This document shows positions 1 to 7,317 of a DNA stretch of 27,001 nt, piece by piece. The DNA comes from Hydromicrobium sp964415365 (lineage in GTDB: Bacteria; Actinomycetota; Humimicrobiia; Humimicrobiales; Humimicrobiaceae): NCBI GenBank assembly GCA_964415365.1, contig CAYPYW010000028.1, positions 1-27,001 of the forward strand, read 5' to 3'. Position numbers and translations under genes: made by a program. Position 1 is the stretch's first letter; the number at the start of each line of letters is the position of its first letter. The notes below the pieces were generated by a model. It did not search any database. It saw only the letters and a program-made list of their open reading frames with translations, and was not told where the DNA came from.

Positions 1-4
1 TTTT

Positions 5-33
5 TATATGAAGCAACGATACCGTTTCATATA
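5..33. repeat. Inverted repeat upstream of the dehydrogenase promoter
   Basis: Eight-base arms TATATGAA (5-12) and TTCATATA (26-33) are perfect reverse complements separated by 13 bases. The repeat lies 27 bases upstream of the -35 box at 60-65. It could be an activator or repressor site, or the tail of a terminator for a gene left of the window. The stem is AT-only apart from one G:C pair, and the run after it (GATTTTA) is a poor U-tract, so I favour a DNA site slightly over a terminator. Confidence 0.35.
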
Positions 34-59
34 GATTTTAAATAAAGCAATTCGAGATA

Positions 60-88
60 TTGACATAGGGAGATAAGTTAGTTATAAT
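60..88 (+). promoter_or_regulatory. Perfect consensus sigma-70-type promoter
   Basis: TTGACA at 60-65 and TATAAT at 83-88 are separated by exactly 17 bases, a 12/12 match to the housekeeping promoter consensus. Transcription should begin near 95, giving a leader of about 100 bases before the GTG start at 199. The promoter can serve the semialdehyde dehydrogenase and possibly the transport genes behind it. A promoter this strong in a catabolic locus usually needs a repressor, and the imperfect palindrome over the -10 box is a candidate operator. Confidence 0.8.
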
Positions 89-94
89 TACTAA
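78..94. promoter_or_regulatory. Imperfect palindrome over the -10 box, candidate operator
   Basis: The 17 bases TTAGTTATAATTACTAA have outer arms TTAGT and ACTAA, with two internal mismatched positions around a central A. The site covers the whole TATAAT box of the promoter at 60-88, so a bound protein would block RNA polymerase. Which regulator binds is unknown; the only DNA-binding protein encoded in the window is the ROK protein at 10714. Confidence 0.35.
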
Positions 95-198
95 CAAATT
101 GATATTTTCTTATGTTTTAAATAAAATTTGGACTTTTAAGCGAGAGAATTGACTTAAGAGTAATTTTAAAATACAAAGTTTTTAAAAGGGAAGCATAA

Positions 199-1671
199 GT
201 GAAAATATTAAAAAATTATGTCAACGGTAGATGGATAGACCCGGAAAACACAGGATATATTGATGTTGAAAACCCATCTACGGGTAAAATACTTGCAAAG
301 TCTCCTCTATCAACAACAAAAGCAGTAAATGATGCAATTAATGCAGCAGAAGCAGCATACAGGATCTGGAGCATGACTCCTGTAGCAAGGAGAGTAAGAT
401 ATCTATTTAAACTAAATGAGTTGCTAAGAAAAAATGAAGATAACATAACGACTACTCTTGTGGCTGAGTTGGGAAAATCAATTCCTGATGCAAGGGCAGA
501 ACTTAAGCGTATCTACGAGAATATAGAGGTAGCTTGTGGCATGCCAGTTCTTCAGCAAGGAGATAAGATAATAAGTGCCTCTTTTGATATAGATGGAGAG
601 GTCTTGAGACTCCCTTTGGGGCCATTTGCCATGATCGCACCATTTAACTTTCCTGCGATGGTTCCTTTCTGGTTTCTACCCTATGCTATTGCTACTGGAA
701 ATACATTTTTAGTTAAAGCTTCTAGTAAGGTCCCAATGACAATGCAGCTTATTGCCAAGTTTATTGACAAGGTAGGATTTCCGCCAGGAGTATTTAACTT
801 GCTTAATGGTGACAGAACTGTGGCCAATGCTTTTATGGATAGCCCTAAAATAAAGGGGGTATCCGTAGTAGGGTCAACTTCAACCTGCAGAATTGTAGCA
901 GAAAAGTGTGCTAAAGCAAATAAAAGGTTTCAGGCAATGGGAAGTGCTAAAAACCACTTGGTTGTCATGCCTGATGCAAAGCTAGATCAAGTTATAAGGA
1001 ATATGACTACATCTTGTTATGGATGTGCAGGTCAGAGATGCATGGCATCATCAGCAATAATAGGTATAGGGTCTATGTATGAGATCGTATGTGAAAGATT
1101 TATAGAAGACTCAAAAAAGATAATTGTAGCAAATCCTCTTGATCCAAATGTAGCAGACCAGTCACTTGTTATGGGCCCTGTGATATCAGCTTCTTCCAAA
1201 GAGTTTATACTGTCTATGATAAATACTGGGATAAAAGAGGGAGCCACTCTTGCCCTTGATGGAAGAGATATTGTGGTTCCAGGTTGTGAGAGAGGCTACT
1301 TTATAGGACCTACAGTTTTTACTGATGTTAAACCAGGAATGAAGATACATGATACCGAGATATTTGGCCCTATTGTCGTAATGCTTAAGGCGGACAATCT
1401 AGATGAGGCTATAAGGATAATAAATAATCACAGGTATGGAAATGGTGCTTCTATATATACCAGTAGTGGCTACTGGGCAAGAAAGTTCAAACTAGAGACA
1501 GAAGTGGGAATGATTGGAGTAAATGTCGGGATTCCGGCGCCGGTTGCATATTTACCCTTTGGAGGAATGAAAGAATCTCAGTTTGCTGATATTAAAGCTC
1601 AGGGGAAAGCCATAATAAATTTTTATACCGAAGATAAAATTATAACGGAGAGGTATTTTAGTGAAGGATAA
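199..1671 (+). CDS. CoA-acylating methylmalonate-semialdehyde dehydrogenase family protein (MmsA/IolA-like)
   Basis: This 490-residue protein has the usual length for NAD-dependent aldehyde dehydrogenases. The catalytic cysteine is Cys281 in GQRCMA, and the segment SAKNH is the hallmark of the methylmalonate-semialdehyde branch, which forms acyl-CoA instead of free acid. These enzymes convert methylmalonate or malonate semialdehyde plus CoA and NAD to propionyl-CoA or acetyl-CoA, NADH and CO2. The NAD-loop reads GSTSTC, where GSTPVG-like forms are usual, a small deviation. The start is GTG, with AAAAGGG eight bases upstream. It is the first gene after the consensus promoter at 60-88 and lies 153 bases before the binding-protein gene. 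The family is secure; the exact semialdehyde is inferred and need not be methylmalonate semialdehyde. Confidence 0.9.
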   Translation: MKILKNYVNGRWIDPENTGYIDVENPSTGKILAKSPLSTTKAVNDAINAAEAAYRIWSMTPVARRVRYLFKLNELLRKNEDNITTTLVAELGKSIPDARAELKRIYENIEVACGMPVLQQGDKIISASFDIDGEVLRLPLGPFAMIAPFNFPAMVPFWFLPYAIATGNTFLVKASSKVPMTMQLIAKFIDKVGFPPGVFNLLNGDRTVANAFMDSPKIKGVSVVGSTSTCRIVAEKCAKANKRFQAMGSAKNHLVVMPDAKLDQVIRNMTTSCYGCAGQRCMASSAIIGIGSMYEIVCERFIEDSKKIIVANPLDPNVADQSLVMGPVISASSKEFILSMINTGIKEGATLALDGRDIVVPGCERGYFIGPTVFTDVKPGMKIHDTEIFGPIVVMLKADNLDEAIRIINNHRYGNGASIYTSSGYWARKFKLETEVGMIGVNVGIPAPVAYLPFGGMKESQFADIKAQGKAIINFYTEDKIITERYFSEG

Positions 1672-1824
1672 TAACGAATAATAACACTTTTTAATTAAAA
1701 AACAGAAGGATACTCATATGAGGTAAAGGCATAAAAGTATAACAATCAAAATTGTTTTCAAAAGAAAGGAGGCAGGCAATATAAATATTTTTTGTTTAAA
1801 ATAATAAATTGAAAAGGAGGAGAA

Positions 1825-3138
1825 ATGAAAAAAATAATAATTGGGCTAATGTTGGTAACTTTGATGGTATCAATGGTGCTTTATGGTGTTGGTTGCAAAA
1901 GTGATACAACAGAAACTACAGAAACAACAGAAGCTACAGAAACAACAGAAGCTACAGAAACAACAGAAGCTGAAGTAGTTACATTAGATTCTTCCAGTTT
2001 TCAATGGGGTGAGCCAGGTTTTAAAACATGGTGGGCAGAAACAACGGAAGCATTTCATGAAGAGTATCCCAATATAATAGTCAAGGGAGATGATATTCCT
2101 TACAATGATTATTGGGATAAAATGACTGTAGCATTGCAAGGAGGAAACCCGCCTGACATTATGGTGATGGGAGGGTCTCTGCATTCTTATATTGCACTTG
2201 GTAAATTTGAACCTCTGGAACCTTATTTAGAAGGAACTGGAATTCTTGAGAGATATTCAGAACCACAAATGAATTATGCATCATCAGGTGGACATGTATA
2301 TCAATTACCTCACCTGACTCTTACTTACGGAATATTTTATAATAAGAAGATGTTTGAGGAAGCTGGTATTAATATCCCGACTACTATAGAAGAATTAGTT
2401 GATGCAGCAAAGAAACTAACTATAAAGGATGAAAAAGGCAATATAGTCCAATATGGTTATTCGATGCTTACTCCACCTAATCTTTATGAGTACTACGAAA
2501 TTCTTAGTTTCGTTGAAGCATTTGGAGGACATTATAGCGAAGATGGCGTAGTTACTCTGGATTCTCCTGCTGTGATAGATGCTATTAAAGCTCTCAAAGA
2601 AATTTATGATTCAGGAGCTACACCTGAGCAGTCAACCATGGAAAGCTACCGTCAGTTATTTATAGAAGAAAAAGCAGCAATGGTTTTCGATGATATTGTC
2701 ATTGTCAGTATGGTTAAGGAATTAAATCCGGATCTTCTTCCTTATATTGATTCAGCTGCTGCTCCTGGTGGTTCTGGGCTTGTGTTGCCATTCGGAATAG
2801 TAATGGCAAAAGACTCAAAGCACAAAGATGAGGTTATTGAATTCTTTAAATTTGTTGCCAGACCTGAGATACAACAAAGAATGGTTGAATTATCTTTGAA
2901 TCTCCCTGGCTTAGCTGGTGTACCTGAAGATTTACTTGAAACCTATCCTTGGATGGCAAATCATGAAGAAATATCAGCAAATGGTAAACAAGTTCCTCCG
3001 CCTGGATTAGAAAAAGAGTATGAAAAATTTCGAAGAGTAATTGTTGATTCTATGGCAGAGATACTATTCAATGATGAGCCAGTTGAAGAAACTATGGTTT
3101 CGGCACAAGAATTACTAGAGGGACAAATAGGACAATAG
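1825..3138 (+). CDS. Sugar-type ABC transporter substrate-binding lipoprotein (MalE-like, CUT1 class)
   Basis: This 437-residue extracytoplasmic binding protein would be the capture component of the importer whose permeases lie at 7318-9065. A Lys-rich start and hydrophobic stretch end at Cys24 (GVGC). The lipobox is imperfect because position -3 is Gly, but a lipid-anchored protein is still the best reading. Residues 27-50 form a Thr/Glu-rich linker encoded by an 18-base tandem repeat. The mature part has the bacterial family 1 binding-protein pattern, with a GNPPDIMVMG segment and an YGIFYNKKMFEEAGI segment typical of the class. A very strong site, AAAAGGAGG, precedes the ATG. Four enzyme genes separate it from the permeases. 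Sugars are usual ligands, but the enzyme neighbours suggest a CoA-activatable compound, so the ligand is open. Confidence 0.9.
   Translation: MKKIIIGLMLVTLMVSMVLYGVGCKSDTTETTETTEATETTEATETTEAEVVTLDSSSFQWGEPGFKTWWAETTEAFHEEYPNIIVKGDDIPYNDYWDKMTVALQGGNPPDIMVMGGSLHSYIALGKFEPLEPYLEGTGILERYSEPQMNYASSGGHVYQLPHLTLTYGIFYNKKMFEEAGINIPTTIEELVDAAKKLTIKDEKGNIVQYGYSMLTPPNLYEYYEILSFVEAFGGHYSEDGVVTLDSPAVIDAIKALKEIYDSGATPEQSTMESYRQLFIEEKAAMVFDDIVIVSMVKELNPDLLPYIDSAAAPGGSGLVLPFGIVMAKDSKHKDEVIEFFKFVARPEIQQRMVELSLNLPGLAGVPEDLLETYPWMANHEEISANGKQVPPPGLEKEYEKFRRVIVDSMAEILFNDEPVEETMVSAQELLEGQIGQ
1921..1971 (+). repeat. 18-base tandem repeat encoding a Thr/Glu linker
   Basis: The unit GAAACAACAGAAGCTACA occurs at 1921-1938 and 1939-1956, and its first 15 bases again at 1957-1971. 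It encodes E-T-T-E-A-T repeats just after the lipidated cysteine of the binding protein. Such low-complexity linkers hold the binding domain away from the membrane. The exact repetition makes copy number prone to slippage. Confidence 0.9.
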
Positions 3139-3150
3139 TAATTTACGGGT

Positions 3151-3193
3151 TTTATAGGTGTAAGGTTTGTTCAAAATACCTTACACCTATAAA
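3151..3193 (+). terminator. Perfect 16-bp hairpin after the binding-protein gene (attenuating or mRNA-stabilising)
   Basis: Arms 3151-3166 (TTTATAGGTGTAAGGT) and 3178-3193 are perfect reverse complements around an 11-base loop, starting 12 bases after the stop codon at 3136-3138. No long T-run follows (CACATTCTTT), so full intrinsic termination is doubtful. A stem here fits partial termination or 3'-end protection, which in binding-protein operons raises binding-protein expression above that of downstream genes. It ends 23 bases before the next start codon. Confidence 0.65.
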
Positions 3194-3216
3194 CACATTC
3201 TTTAAAAGGAGTTAAG

Positions 3217-4371
3217 ATGACACTTTTTAATTATCCTGAACGTATAGAAAAAATTAGACGAATAATGAAACAGGAAAACATAGAAATAATTTTATGTACC
3301 AGATTACAGAGCGTTGCTTATTTTGGTGGTGTTTTTGCTCCTTTGCCTTGGCGCGCAGGTATAATTATACCTCAAAATGGGGAAGTCCAGTTCATTTCGA
3401 TGGGAGCAGATTATGAAAGGATGAAAGAAGAAACCTGGATAAATTCTTTTCTCATTTGGGATAGGACTGAGCCAATGAGTTTTATTGATAGGGTGATGGA
3501 GGCTTTAAAAGAACTTAATTTTAAAGAAGGAAAAATTGCTTTAGAAATGCGGTTGCCTATGGTCGCTGGCCTTCTGAGTGTACCTGAATATTTTTCTTTG
3601 AAAGAAAATTTGCCTGATACGGAGTTTATAGATGGTGTCGATTTTATTGATTCAATAATGGTAATAAAGGAACCCAACGAGATAGTGTTAATTAGACGTG
3701 CGGCAGAGATAGCTGATCTTGGATTGCAGGAAGCATTTAAATCCTTAAAAGTTGGGGTTACTGAGAATGAAGTAGCTGGTGTTGCAGAATTAGCTTTGAG
3801 AAAAGCTGGAAGTTCATGGGCTTGGGCAGAGACAGGTGGAACTGAAGTTGGGTCTGGAGAACGCTCCGCTTTTTTGGGAGGAGTTTGTCAGCCAGCAACT
3901 AATAAGCTCATCAAAGACGGAGAAACTATTGTTGTTGATGTTCATTCAATGTATGAACTATACCTTTGTGATACTTGTGGGACAGCAGTGTTAAAATCTC
4001 CTTCTCCTGAACAAGTTAAATTAGGCCGAGCCTGGGTAAGGATTTCACAGGAAGTTGTTAATAATCTTAAAGCAGGTAATAAGATTGGCGATGTAGCTCG
4101 TGCTGGGCTTGCAATGGCTGAAGAACTTGGTTATTTAAAAAATATTGTTAAAACTTTTGGCCATGGCTTAGGTACTTGTGTTGGTGGGCTTGCACCGTTT
4201 ATTTGGGAGGGAAATCAAGAAATTTTAAAATCTTCAACGGTTGTAATCGTTCTTAGTTCAATTGCTGTGCCGGGAGTCGGAGGCGTACGTCTCGAATTAC
4301 CGGTACTTGTGAATGAAGATACTCCAGAAGTTCTTAGTAAACTTCCTCTTGGATTAACAATAATTTCTTAA
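3217..4371 (+). CDS. M24 (Xaa-Pro peptidase/creatinase-fold) protein with incomplete metal site
   Basis: The 384 residues have the two-domain layout of the M24 pita-bread family: an N-terminal creatinase-type domain (about 1-150) and a C-terminal catalytic fold (about 155-384). Three of the five usual metal ligands can be placed: Asp241 and Asp252 (spaced D-x10-D) and Glu360 in VRLELP. GHGLG at His316 is kept, but the following HE-P motif reads GGLAP, and the Glu of the usual EPG motif is Ser (around residue 347). This argues against a normal dinuclear aminopeptidase P and for a creatinase- or ectoine-hydrolase-like enzyme acting on a small C-N compound, or a lost activity. AAAAGGAG precedes the ATG. 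It lies between the transporter's binding-protein gene and the CoA-transferase genes, which suggests a role in breaking down the imported substrate. Confidence 0.75.
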   Translation: MTLFNYPERIEKIRRIMKQENIEIILCTRLQSVAYFGGVFAPLPWRAGIIIPQNGEVQFISMGADYERMKEETWINSFLIWDRTEPMSFIDRVMEALKELNFKEGKIALEMRLPMVAGLLSVPEYFSLKENLPDTEFIDGVDFIDSIMVIKEPNEIVLIRRAAEIADLGLQEAFKSLKVGVTENEVAGVAELALRKAGSSWAWAETGGTEVGSGERSAFLGGVCQPATNKLIKDGETIVVDVHSMYELYLCDTCGTAVLKSPSPEQVKLGRAWVRISQEVVNNLKAGNKIGDVARAGLAMAEELGYLKNIVKTFGHGLGTCVGGLAPFIWEGNQEILKSSTVVIVLSSIAVPGVGGVRLELPVLVNEDTPEVLSKLPLGLTIIS

Positions 4372-4390
4372 TATAAAGGGTGTATTGTTT

Positions 4391-5575
4391 ATGCCATTAC
4401 CTTTAAAAGGAATTAAAATATTGGATTTGTCAAGGTTTATTGCTGGACCGTGGTGCGCAATGCTTTTAGGTGATATGGGTGCAAAAGTAATTAAAGTTGA
4501 AAAACCAGTCACAGGGGATGACTCGAGAAGCTGCGGTCCTTTTTATAAAGGAAAAAGTATATACTATAATATGTACAATAGAAATAAAGCCAGTCTAACG
4601 CTTAATCTTTATAGCAAGGAAGGGAAAGATATTCTTAGAAATTTAATAAGCTGGTCAGATATAGTTATAGAAAATTTCCGTCCTGGCGTTTTAGAAAAAA
4701 TAGGATTTCCTTTTAAATCTATGCAACAAATAAAAAGAGATATAATATTGTTGTCCATTTCAGGATTTGGCCAAAAAGGTCCTTATGTAAACCGGCCTTG
4801 TTTTGACACAATTGCCCAGGCAATGAGCGGGCTAATGGATTTAACAGGAAAACCAGAAGATATCCCAACTAGAGTTGGTATATTTATCGGGGATTTTGTA
4901 GCAGGTATATACGGAGCTTTAGGAATCATGCTTTGTTTATTTGAAAGACAGTATGCAGAGAAAGGCCGGCATATTGATATAGCTATGCTAGATTCAATTA
5001 TTTCTTTAATGGAAACTAATCTTGCTGAGTATCAATTGACTGGAGTGTTACCTACCCGAACTGGTAATAGGAGACTTTTTGCTGCTCCTGTCGATAGTTT
5101 TAAAACCAGGGATGGGTATATTTTTATAAATGTTTCTACAAATGCACAGTGGGAGAACTTATGTGATGTGCTTGGAAGAGGTGATTTTAAAAAAGATCCA
5201 AGATTTTCGAACCCATTCTTGCGTGGTGAAAATCATGAGGAAATCTATAGAATTGTAAATGAATGGGTTTGTGGACATTCTTCACGAGAAGCGATGGAAG
5301 CCTTAAATGATGCCTCTGTGCCGACAAGTATAATTAATGATGTTTCTGAAGTAATTAAAAACCCACAATTAATATTCAGGGGATCGTTAATAGAAATGCA
5401 AATTCCTGAGATGGGCAATGTTTTAATGCCGGCTAATCCGATAAGATTTATTGATCAAGAAAAAATTCAATATAGCTGTCCCCCGGATTTAGGAGAGCAG
5501 GCTGATAGTATTCTAAAAATGCTGGGTTATTCGAAAATTGAAATAAATCGGTTTAAAGATGAAGGAGTAATTTAA
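4391..5575 (+). CDS. CaiB/BaiF family III CoA-transferase
   Basis: Family III CoA-transferases move CoA between carboxylic acids through an aspartyl intermediate. The protein opens with LKGIKILDLSRFIAGPWC, the standard N-terminal signature, followed by GDMGAKVIKVE. The catalytic Asp is Asp139 in the CFDTIAQAMSGLM segment. At 394 residues it has normal family length. I chose ATG 4391 over TTG 4385 because AAAGGG at 4375-4380 is 10 bases from the ATG but only 4 from the TTG. The stop TAA directly abuts the next ATG at 5576, so the two genes are translationally linked. It probably activates the imported carboxylate, or a product of the M24 protein, to its CoA thioester. The acid used cannot be read from sequence. 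Confidence 0.9.
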   Translation: MPLPLKGIKILDLSRFIAGPWCAMLLGDMGAKVIKVEKPVTGDDSRSCGPFYKGKSIYYNMYNRNKASLTLNLYSKEGKDILRNLISWSDIVIENFRPGVLEKIGFPFKSMQQIKRDIILLSISGFGQKGPYVNRPCFDTIAQAMSGLMDLTGKPEDIPTRVGIFIGDFVAGIYGALGIMLCLFERQYAEKGRHIDIAMLDSIISLMETNLAEYQLTGVLPTRTGNRRLFAAPVDSFKTRDGYIFINVSTNAQWENLCDVLGRGDFKKDPRFSNPFLRGENHEEIYRIVNEWVCGHSSREAMEALNDASVPTSIINDVSEVIKNPQLIFRGSLIEMQIPEMGNVLMPANPIRFIDQEKIQYSCPPDLGEQADSILKMLGYSKIEINRFKDEGVI

Positions 5576-6430
5576 ATGCGTTCGAATATCTTAACGATTG
5601 AGGAATCTATAAAAAAGATCGATAATGGATGCAAAATTGCTATAGGAGGCAGTATTTTAGGTGATCATCCAATGGGACTAGTTCGGGCACTTATTCGTAG
5701 TAAGGTTAAAAATATTACAGTGCAAACAATTTTGGGTGGATTAGACATTGATTTATTAGTTGGGAGTGATTGTATAAAGAGAGTTGAAGCGGCTTATGTG
5801 GGTTTTGGGCCATTAGGTCTTGCCCCGAATTTCAGGAGATTTGTTCAGCAGGGTAAAATAGAGATGATTGATTTTTCAGAGGTTAGCATGCTTGCCCGCT
5901 TTAGGGCAGCCGCTTTAGGAATGCCTGTGATGGTTGTGCGCTCAATACTAGGCACAGATATAATGAAAAATAAAGATTATGTAAAAGTTATAAACTGCCC
6001 TTTTACTAATATTCCATTAGCATTGGTTTCTGCAGCTACACCAGATTTTGCATTGCTACATGTTGCTGAGTGTGATGAGTTTGGAAATGTACGGCGTCCA
6101 AAAAGTCAGTCAAATCCGAATTCAGACGAGTGGTTAGCTGCTGCTGCTAATCATATCATTCTTTCAACTGAGGAGATAATTCCTCACTCTTTGGTGTTGA
6201 GAGAACCTTATAATACTTGGATTTCAGCTAAAAAAGTTAGAGCTGTTGTATTAATACAACGTGGAGCCCACCCTTGTTCCTGCAATGGAAGATACAAGAC
6301 TGATAATAATCACATAAATACATATCTTGAGGCTTCAAAGAATGAGGATAACTTTAATTATTATTTGTCGAAATTTGTTATTGGATGTAAATCTAATGAA
6401 GAATATTTAAAGCTTGTTAAAGAGGGTTGA
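5576..6430 (+). CDS. Family I CoA-transferase-like alpha subunit (IpdA/GctA-like)
   Basis: This 284-residue protein belongs to the glutaconate CoA-transferase A / IpdA group. It has an early IAIGGSILGDHPMGLVRALI segment (phosphate/CoA-binding turn) and a GKIEMIDFSEVSML region followed by RFRAAALGMPVMVVRS. Glu102 in that region appears to line up with the residue I recall as the catalytic Glu of IpdA alpha chains. AAGGAG lies eight bases upstream of the ATG, which immediately follows the CaiB stop. The next gene encodes the partner chain and its start overlaps or nearly touches this stop. Because the partner lacks the transferase Glu, the complex may be a CoA-ester or ring-opening hydrolase instead of a transferase. 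The family is secure; the reaction is open. Confidence 0.8.
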   Translation: MRSNILTIEESIKKIDNGCKIAIGGSILGDHPMGLVRALIRSKVKNITVQTILGGLDIDLLVGSDCIKRVEAAYVGFGPLGLAPNFRRFVQQGKIEMIDFSEVSMLARFRAAALGMPVMVVRSILGTDIMKNKDYVKVINCPFTNIPLALVSAATPDFALLHVAECDEFGNVRRPKSQSNPNSDEWLAAAANHIILSTEEIIPHSLVLREPYNTWISAKKVRAVVLIQRGAHPCSCNGRYKTDNNHINTYLEASKNEDNFNYYLSKFVIGCKSNEEYLKLVKEG

Positions 6431-6438
6431 ATCATAAG

Positions 6439-7254
6439 ATGAATGAGCAGCGATATACAATCGAAGAATTGATGTCAGTTACTGTCGCGCGCCTGTTAAA
6501 ACCTAATGAAACAGTCTTTGTTGGGATAGGTACAGGTGTAAGGTCGTTTGTATTAGGAGTAGGGATTCCCATTGTAGCCTGTGAATTTGCGAGAAAATAT
6601 CTTAATATTGACCTTCAGTTACAGATAGGACCTGTTTGGGATCCTGATATTTCAAATGCTAACACTGACATACATGATAATAGTTTTATTGAATGGCCTG
6701 CCTCAGCACAATATACATCTTCTTGGGGTTTAGATGAATTTGCCCGTGGTCAGATTGATGTTGCTTTTGTAAATGCAGCTCAGATAGATTGTTTCGGAAA
6801 TTTAAATACGGTGTTAATAGGTAACCAGGATAATCCTAAAGTGCGTCTTGTTGGATGTGTGGCGCTTACGGATCATCTTGCATGTTCGAAACGCACAATT
6901 GTAATGCTTGACCATGGTATTAGGACTTTCGTAGAAGAGGTTGACTTTGTTTCTGGATTTGGGAAGGTACATTCAGGAATCAAAAGGTCAGAATTAAAGC
7001 TTCTGGGTAATGGACCAGAAAAAGTAATTACAAACATGGCAGTTTTGGGCTTTGATCAAAACACAGGTGAAATCTTTGTTGAATATATGCATCCTGGTAT
7101 AAAAAAAGAGGATATTCAGAGATCTACTGGATTTAAATTGAAGTGGTCTAAAAATGTAAAATATACAAACGAACCTAGTCAAGAGGAAATTTCTTTTATA
7201 AGAAGAGTTATTGACCCCAAAAATATTTGGCTCAGGGTCAAAAGAGAATATTAA
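6439..7254 (+). CDS. Family I CoA-transferase-like beta subunit lacking the catalytic Glu (IpdB-like)
   Basis: This is the partner of the preceding gene: 271 residues from ATG 6439. A TTG at 6427 in frame would add four residues, but it has no room for a ribosome site, whereas AAGAGGG ends 12 bases before the ATG. In glutaconate-type transferases the segment after the IPIVAC-like helix reads L-x-L-x-x-E-x-G, the Glu forming the CoA thioester. Here it reads LQLQIGPVWDPD (59-70) with no Glu. The C-terminus HPGIKKEDIQRSTGF and VIDPKN resembles IpdB, the beta chain of the steroid ring-cleaving hydrolase IpdAB. I therefore infer a hydrolase-type enzyme on an acyl-CoA. An inactive or altered transferase is the alternative. 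Confidence 0.75.
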   Translation: MNEQRYTIEELMSVTVARLLKPNETVFVGIGTGVRSFVLGVGIPIVACEFARKYLNIDLQLQIGPVWDPDISNANTDIHDNSFIEWPASAQYTSSWGLDEFARGQIDVAFVNAAQIDCFGNLNTVLIGNQDNPKVRLVGCVALTDHLACSKRTIVMLDHGIRTFVEEVDFVSGFGKVHSGIKRSELKLLGNGPEKVITNMAVLGFDQNTGEIFVEYMHPGIKKEDIQRSTGFKLKWSKNVKYTNEPSQEEISFIRRVIDPKNIWLRVKREY

Positions 7255-7317
7255 TGTTTTTTAATATAGTTTTTAGATATATTTAGATCATTAATAACTT
7301 TGTTGGAGATCAAATTG

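Noticed and set aside
1713..1722. CTCATATGAG palindrome between the dehydrogenase and binding-protein genes
   Set aside because: Ten bases, AT-rich core, no promoter nearby; expected by chance at this composition.
1741..1757. Small hairpin AACAAT-CAAA-ATTGTT as a terminator after the dehydrogenase gene
   Set aside because: The six-pair stem is almost all A:T and the following T-run is only four bases, so it is too weak to claim.
1765..1800. Strong Shine-Dalgarno-like AAAGGAGG at 1765-1772
   Set aside because: No start codon at a usable distance opens a frame longer than a few codons; the binding-protein gene has its own better site at 1814-1820.
1921..1971. 18-base repeats as a possible CRISPR or integration site
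   Set aside because: The repeats are contiguous, in frame, without spacers, and encode a lipoprotein linker.
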